DNA of 64,000 nt. It comes from Magnetospira sp. QH-2. Lineage in GTDB: Bacteria > Pseudomonadota > Alphaproteobacteria > Rhodospirillales > Magnetospiraceae. The first letter of the stretch is position 1; each line of letters opens with the position of its first letter. The notes below the pieces were generated by a model, which saw nothing but the letters and a program-made list of their open reading frames with translations, was not told the origin of the DNA and made no database searches. The stretch covers positions 124,001-188,000 of the forward strand of contig NZ_FO538765.1 of NCBI RefSeq assembly GCF_000968135.1, in the 5' to 3' direction. The position numbers and the translations under genes were made by a program. Below are positions 62,652-64,000 of the stretch, piece after piece.

Positions 62652-64000
62652 AAGTCCGGGGCAAGCTGCTGATCTTGTTGCTGAGCGTGGCGGTGATTCC
62701 GCTGTTGGTCTCAGTCTGGATTCAGATGCGCGCCCTGGAACAACTCACGGATCAACTGACCGATCGGGCCGAAATAGCGCTGACCCAGCGGCTGTCCGGC
62801 GAGGTCAAACAGACCATGTCCCTGGCCGCCCGCAACATGACCCAGGAAAAGGACCTGTTAGAGACCGGTCTGCACCTGCTGGCCATGGAGACGCGGCGAC
62901 TGCTGATGGGCCCGGTTCCTGAAAAAACCCATGACCTGATCCGTCCCACGGCGGCATTCGAAGGGCCGGATGCCACCGCACCGGGCCTGCGGCGGGTGGG
63001 AGGCGCCGGATCGTCGTCGCTTCTGCGGGTCAGCACCCGAGTGGCTTCCCTGCAACGTCCGGCCACCTTGGCCACGGCGGAGGATACCCGCGGGCGTCTG
63101 GATGAGTTGGTGCCCAAGATCCAAGACCTGTACCGCCGCCGTCCGGACCTGGTCCAATGGATGCATATCACCACCACCGACGGCGCCCATTTATCCTTTC
63201 CCGGCCATGGCGGCTATCCGGCCCACTACGATGCCCGTGATCGGCCCTGGTACCGCAATGCCATCAGCCAGCGGGGCATTGTTTGGGCGGCACCTTATGT
63301 GGATGCCACCAGCCGCGCCTTGTTGCTGACCGTGACCCAACGCGTGGATGGTCCCGATGGCAAACCCCTTGCCGTTGTCGCCATGGATATCCCGATCCTG
63401 GCCATTCTCGCGGGCGTGCGCGATAGCCTGGAACTGGCCGAAGGGACCGAGACCTATTTGGTGGACCTGCACCCGCGCGCCAACGAGACCAACGGGGTAC
63501 GCATCATCGCCCATCGCGCCTATGAATCCGATGACTGGCGCAAGGTCATCCGGTTGGGCTGGTTGGATGGGCCCGAAGGCGGCCAGTTTACCGCCCTCCG
63601 CGACGACATGGTGTTCGGGCGCGCCGGGGTGCGCAGGCTGGCCTATCAAGGGGTGGATTCCCTTTGGGCCTATGCACCGATCGATGATTTGAATACTTAT
63701 TTGCTGCTGGTCGTGCCTTTCACGGATCTTGTGACCGAGACCCGGAATGCCCGCGAGCTGGTGCATGGGGAAATCGCGATCCTGGCCCTGTGGCTCGCCG
63801 GGCTCTCCTTGGGCCTGATGCTGCTGGTCATCCTCATATCCTTGCTGGGGGCCCGGGTGATTACCGTGCCCGTTCGGCATCTCAGTTCGGTGGCGGCCAG
63901 GTTGGCGGCGGGCGATTTTACCGTTCGCGCCCGGGTCCAGTCGTCCGATGAATTGGGCGATCTGGCCCATTCATTCAATGACATGGTACCCAAGCTGGCC
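62648..64000 (+). CDS. Membrane sensor with periplasmic Cache domain and HAMP, 3' truncated by window edge
   Basis: 451 codons are visible with no stop. One N-terminal helix (L-L-I-L-L-L-S-V-A-V-I-P-L-L-V), a large periplasmic part with the Cache motif D-A-R-D-R-P-W-Y-R-N-A, a second helix (about residues 375-400) and a HAMP domain (V-P-V-R-H-L-S-S-V-A-A-R-L-A-A-G-D-F). The output domain lies outside the window; methyl-accepting, kinase, phosphatase or cyclase outputs are all possible. Confidence 0.85.
   Translation, partial: MKVRGKLLILLLSVAVIPLLVSVWIQMRALEQLTDQLTDRAEIALTQRLSGEVKQTMSLAARNMTQEKDLLETGLHLLAMETRRLLMGPVPEKTHDLIRPTAAFEGPDATAPGLRRVGGAGSSSLLRVSTRVASLQRPATLATAEDTRGRLDELVPKIQDLYRRRPDLVQWMHITTTDGAHLSFPGHGGYPAHYDARDRPWYRNAISQRGIVWAAPYVDATSRALLLTVTQRVDGPDGKPLAVVAMDIPILAILAGVRDSLELAEGTETYLVDLHPRANETNGVRIIAHRAYESDDWRKVIRLGWLDGPEGGQFTALRDDMVFGRAGVRRLAYQGVDSLWAYAPIDDLNTYLLLVVPFTDLVTETRNARELVHGEIAILALWLAGLSLGLMLLVILISLLGARVITVPVRHLSSVAARLAAGDFTVRARVQSSDELGDLAHSFNDMVPKLA

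Overview
The window is chromosomal DNA of a GC-rich alphaproteobacterium. A Rhodospirillales-type lineage fits the complete ccoNOQP-ccoGHIS (fixNOQP-fixGHIS) set, the sorbitol/mannitol (smo/mtl) operon in the Rhodobacter gene arrangement, the tRNA-Arg(ACG) and the SdhAF4/DUF1674 protein. The sequence alone does not fix the genus. Genes are tightly packed, with many ATGA or TGATG start/stop overlaps.

Layout. 1-4.5 kb: TVP38-family membrane protein, MerA/Lpd-like flavoprotein, histidine kinase, Tam methyltransferase and SemiSWEET in one chained operon, facing a SpoIIAA-like gene. 5.4-13.5 kb: cbb3 oxidase structural genes (ccoNOQP), a terminator, then the assembly genes (ccoGHIS). 13.5-20.6 kb: panBC, a sorbosone-dehydrogenase-like lipoprotein, an unidentified lipoprotein, tRNA-Arg, a metallo-beta-lactamase-fold protein and a DUF457-type membrane protein. 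20.7-31.4 kb: an unusual two-armed catabolic locus. HcnABC-like oxidase, aldehyde dehydrogenase and DapA/DapB paralogs run leftward. A polar amino-acid ABC transporter, a saccharopine-dehydrogenase-like enzyme and a LysR regulator run rightward. 31.6-37.0 kb: an overlapping cassette of Nudix hydrolase, alpha-helical/APH phosphotransferase, ATP-grasp, HprK-related kinase, SixA-Nudix fusion and amphi-Trp protein, which I match to the little-understood 'GAK' system. 37.0-45.4 kb: polyol uptake and oxidation operon. 45.5-48.2 kb: IorBA-type molybdenum hydroxylase. 48.6-53.7 kb: rfbF, glycosyltransferase, split transketolase and a polytopic membrane protein (surface polysaccharide). 53.8-64 kb: mixed housekeeping genes (CDGSH protein, macrodomain, pyrophosphatase with a histone-like tail, diguanylate cyclase, HtpX, SdhAF4, RNA methyltransferase, quinone oxidoreductase, chemoreceptor-like sensor) and a broken Abi gene.

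Three families of small non-coding repeats run through the window. R1 (three copies) is a TA-flanked double-hairpin element. It supplies stop codons to its neighbours, shows a compensatory base-pair change between copies, and sits in the Abi gene in such a way that removing R1 and an adjacent IS5-family element restores the reading frame exactly. R2 (two copies) and R3 (one full copy, one solo end) are MITE-like with inverted termini. No CRISPR array, rRNA operon or prophage was seen. The strongest candidates for something new are the GAK-type cassette, the Hcn/Dap/saccharopine-like locus and the R1 element.
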